In this document: positions 5,110 to 7,013 of the stretch, piece by piece
How the letters are laid out: each line of letters begins with the position of its first letter
Numbering within the stretch: the stretch's first letter is position 1
From: Oligoflexia bacterium
GTDB lineage: Bacteria; Bdellovibrionota; UBA1018; CAIMNF01
Reading direction: 5' to 3'
Length of the DNA: 7,013 nt
Assembly (NCBI GenBank): GCA_903842755.1
Contig: CAIMNF010000062.1
Coordinates: 1 to 7,013 of the forward strand
Made by a program: the position numbers and the translations under genes
The notes under the pieces: model-generated
The model's input: only the letters and a program-made list of their open reading frames with translations
What the model was told of the DNA's origin: nothing
Databases searched by the model: none

Positions 5110-6294
5110 AGTAGCCTTATTCATTGCAGTGCTTTCATTTTCTAAAACTTTAAGAGCGCGTCGCAAGTTTCCAGAAACGTAAATGTTCTCTCTTTCCTTT
5201 ACAAACTGAAGTGCATCAGCCCTAAAATCGCGGTCTAAATAAAAGTGAAGCAAGTCTTCCGCGACGATGAATACGCAGGTTAACGGGGATATTTGGCTTT
5301 GAAAGAGTCCTCGCGGAAAACCCGTGCCTCCGGGAAGCTCATGGTGCTGAGCAATGATCGTATCTACGTCAGCAGGGATTTCATGGAATTTTCGGGCGAG
5401 CTCGGCTGCGTGAGTCGGGTGGAGTTTAAATTGATTGAGCTCGTACTGGGTAATGCCAGGAAGGGCTTTTGCTTCTTCTAATGTTCTGCAGCGGGCGAGT
5501 TCGTTATTCGTCAACGTGAGGTCGTGCAAAAAAGCGGCGAGACAAAGTTTAGTAAAGGTTGCGCCCGAACTCCACTCCATTTGGCTTGCGAGCGCACTCG
5601 CGATTTCCGCTAGCATCATGCTATGGCTTGCTATGAATTTGCCTTCTTGAGTTTTCAAAGTTTTTAAGATCTCGCTTAGTTTTGGGCTATCGGCAATTAC
5701 CTTTAGGGTAAGTTCAACACTCTTTGTCGCGATTGCTTGAACTTGTGGTGTGAATCCTATTTTAGAGGTAACCTCTTGTATTAATTTAATCGAATTCGTG
5801 GTTGTATTGTGTACGGTTTGAATATTTGGTTTAGGGGTCTCGATTAGTTTCTGAACCTTCTGTTCCTGTACCGTAATTATTTTTTTCGAACGAGGGTCAA
5901 GCGATCCGTCTTTCGCTAAGTGCACAAACATGCCTTCTTCTTCTAGGTTTTCAATTCGGCTCAGTAAATCGCGGGTCAGGTGTTTCCGGGCAACCGGTTC
6001 GGTGAGGAATGCCTGTTTAATTTTCCTGAATTCACTAAATTTAGTAGGATCGTCTACAATTAAAATACAAGGAACGCCTTGTGAAAGTTCAAGCATCCGA
6101 CTCAGTGGAGTGAAAGAACTTCCGTGATCGTCGCAAATAATGAGGTCGGGCCGAATCCAGGCTGACTCCATCACTTTTACCGCATCGAGTAGGGAGTCTA
6201 CCCGAGTAACAACGGATTCAAAATCAGTGGTTAGCAGTTTAGTGATCGGTTTAATTTCGGATTCTAAGTCTTCGATGAGTAGAATTTTAATCAT
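5098..6294 (-). CDS. Degenerate response-regulator receiver fused to HD-GYP-like phosphodiesterase domain
   Basis: The 398-residue product has a receiver fold at about 1-118, a linker at about 119-185, and an HD-GYP-like domain at about 190-390. The receiver keeps the acid pair E8-D9 and the phospho-acceptor D55, but the usual Lys-Pro is E99-P100 and the Ser/Thr after strand 4 is replaced (LIVDD, 78-82). In the output domain, metal-ligand candidates are H224, H257-D258, H292, H317-H318 and E319. The Lys of the usual HDxGK motif is absent (HDLTL), and the GYP signature reads GTGFP (323-327). Canonical HD-GYP enzymes hydrolyse cyclic di-GMP in the cytoplasm. Here the core ligands remain but K and Y are lost, so the protein may be a weak enzyme or a binding effector. 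The ATG at 6294 has GGA 5 nt upstream. It starts 12 nt after the stop of the DUF3443 gene, which indicates co-transcription. The 3' end converges on the DedA-like gene. Confidence 0.9.
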   Translation of the reverse strand: MIKILLIEDLESEIKPITKLLTTDFESVVTRVDSLLDAVKVMESAWIRPDLIICDDHGSSFTPLSRMLELSQGVPCILIVDDPTKFSEFRKIKQAFLTEPVARKHLTRDLLSRIENLEEEGMFVHLAKDGSLDPRSKKIITVQEQKVQKLIETPKPNIQTVHNTTTNSIKLIQEVTSKIGFTPQVQAIATKSVELTLKVIADSPKLSEILKTLKTQEGKFIASHSMMLAEIASALASQMEWSSGATFTKLCLAAFLHDLTLTNNELARCRTLEEAKALPGITQYELNQFKLHPTHAAELARKFHEIPADVDTIIAQHHELPGGTGFPRGLFQSQISPLTCVFIVAEDLLHFYLDRDFRADALQFVKERENIYVSGNLRRALKVLENESTAMNKATSFS

Positions 6295-6306
6295 TTTTTT
6301 CCAATC

Positions 6307-7013
6307 TCAAAAGGACCAATACGGATTTGTAGAATTGTGGCCAGATCCATTCGAGTAGCCAATTCCGACGTATATGGTTTTACCGATAAAAAATGGAAAC
6401 CCCCAATCAAACACAGCAGAACTTCCGGTTCCTGTTGGCCCCGCAAGTGCACTGAATACATTGTAGGTCGTCGAGTCCATGTACGAGTAGCCCTGGCCCA
6501 CCTGAAATGAGGCTGCAAGTGAAAAACCGTTTGTTCCGGGGGTACTGGTGTTGGTCGCCGTATAGGTAGCCAAATTTCCGCAAAAAATGCTTGAATCTTG
6601 CGTGCAATTCGAATAGCCACTGGCCGAGGGGATAAATAAAATGCTGGAGCCGCTATCAATAAAACTATCCAGGGTGGTCCCGTTGTAAGTGGTTCGCATG
6701 TTGCCGTATCCGTCTGCATAGTAGACATGCCCACTTGCAGCGCTGGATTGAAAAGTAACGGTTCCAGAAGCGGTGGTTAAACCGGGATTCGCTGCAGTCG
6801 CTGCAGAGGTACCACTAAAGTTTAATGTTACTCCGTGCCAGTCAGTAGGGAGTGCATCTACGGGATTACGCACCTGGGCGTTTAAATCGACGGTGGCTCC
6901 GCAGTAGCAAGTTGTTCCATTGCAGGTGAAGTATTGGTCACTGTTGGCATTGGTCACACAAAACGATCCGCAATCTTGCGCAAATAAACCTACGCCCAAT
7001 ATTCCATTATAAC
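6307..7013 (-). CDS. Secreted DUF3443-family protein, N-terminus beyond window edge
   Basis: The frame is open at the right edge and ends at TGA 6307-6309, leaving 234 complete visible codons. It begins YNGILGVGLFAQDCG, an internal family motif, so the true start and any signal peptide lie outside the window. The in-frame TTG at 6999 is not the start. I recognise DUF3443 from VRNPVDALPTDWHGV, from SFIDSGSSILFIP, with its aspartyl-protease-like DSGS about 119 residues into the visible part, and from FDWGFPFFIGKTIYVGIGY near the end, finishing in PYWSF. Seven cysteines in the visible part (DCGSFC, CNGTTCYC and two later) suggest disulfides and export. The family's function is not established. 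The DSGS motif suggests a pepsin/retropepsin-like fold, but proteolysis is not shown. Low charge and many Ser, Thr, Gly and Asn residues fit an exposed protein. The HD-GYP gene follows after 12 nt. Confidence 0.88.
   Translation of the reverse strand, partial: YNGILGVGLFAQDCGSFCVTNANSDQYFTCNGTTCYCGATVDLNAQVRNPVDALPTDWHGVTLNFSGTSAATAANPGLTTASGTVTFQSSAASGHVYYADGYGNMRTTYNGTTLDSFIDSGSSILFIPSASGYSNCTQDSSIFCGNLATYTATNTSTPGTNGFSLAASFQVGQGYSYMDSTTYNVFSALAGPTGTGSSAVFDWGFPFFIGKTIYVGIGYSNGSGHNSTNPYWSF

Noticed and set aside
5293..6358. Several plus-strand open frames of 62-72 codons opposite the HD-GYP gene
   Set aside because: They are antisense shadows of a well-supported gene with no ribosome-binding sites or domain likeness noticed.
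6291..6734. Minus-strand open frames of 147 codons (6291-6734) and 66 codons (6407-6607) in other frames
   Set aside because: Both overlap the DUF3443 gene on the same strand in a different frame, and only the DUF3443 frame shows conserved motifs.
6997..6999. TTG as the start codon of the DUF3443 gene
   Set aside because: The reading frame continues upstream with YNGI, part of the conserved internal motif, so the real start is beyond the window edge.

Overview
The window holds seven protein genes and no RNA genes, CRISPR arrays or insertion sequences. Three of the products carry Sec-type signal peptides or look secreted. One gene is a response-regulator/HD-GYP hybrid, and base composition is moderately AT-rich. 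Together these suggest a free-living or predatory Gram-negative bacterium. A Bdellovibrionota-like (delta-proteobacterial) origin is my best guess, but it rests on overall gene style and not on a marker gene, so treat it as weak.

Layout. (1) Positions 1-2117, minus strand: a Clp/Hsp100-like protein with two AAA+ modules, open at the left edge (705 codons visible). It has an N-terminal signal peptide and a non-standard N-terminal domain. (2) 2118-2336: an AT-rich divergent intergenic region with promoter-like sequences and a perfect 11-bp inverted repeat. (3) 2337-2789, plus strand: a small four-helix membrane protein of unknown function, followed 44 nt later by (4) 2834-3877, plus strand: a zinc-dependent cinnamyl-alcohol-dehydrogenase-type (YahK-like) alcohol dehydrogenase. 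(5) 3897-3940: a long hairpin between convergent genes. (6) 3937-4530, minus strand: a secreted DUF4833-type protein. (7) 4590-5109, plus strand: a DedA/YqaA-like (VTT domain) membrane protein whose reading frame is broken by one extra T in a TTTT run. It is recovered intact by a +1 shift. (8) 5098-6294, minus strand: a receiver plus HD-GYP protein in which both domains are degenerate at key residues. (9) 6307-7013, minus strand: a secreted DUF3443-family protein, open at the right edge and 12 nt upstream of the HD-GYP gene, so the two are probably co-transcribed.

The genes do not form one obvious pathway. The clearest functional unit is the DUF3443/HD-GYP pair. The most unusual gene is the first: an Hsp100-like ATPase that appears to be exported or membrane-anchored, lacks the usual substrate-gripping pore-loop residues, and has Asn for Asp in the second Walker B motif. 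It is the best candidate here for an undescribed system.
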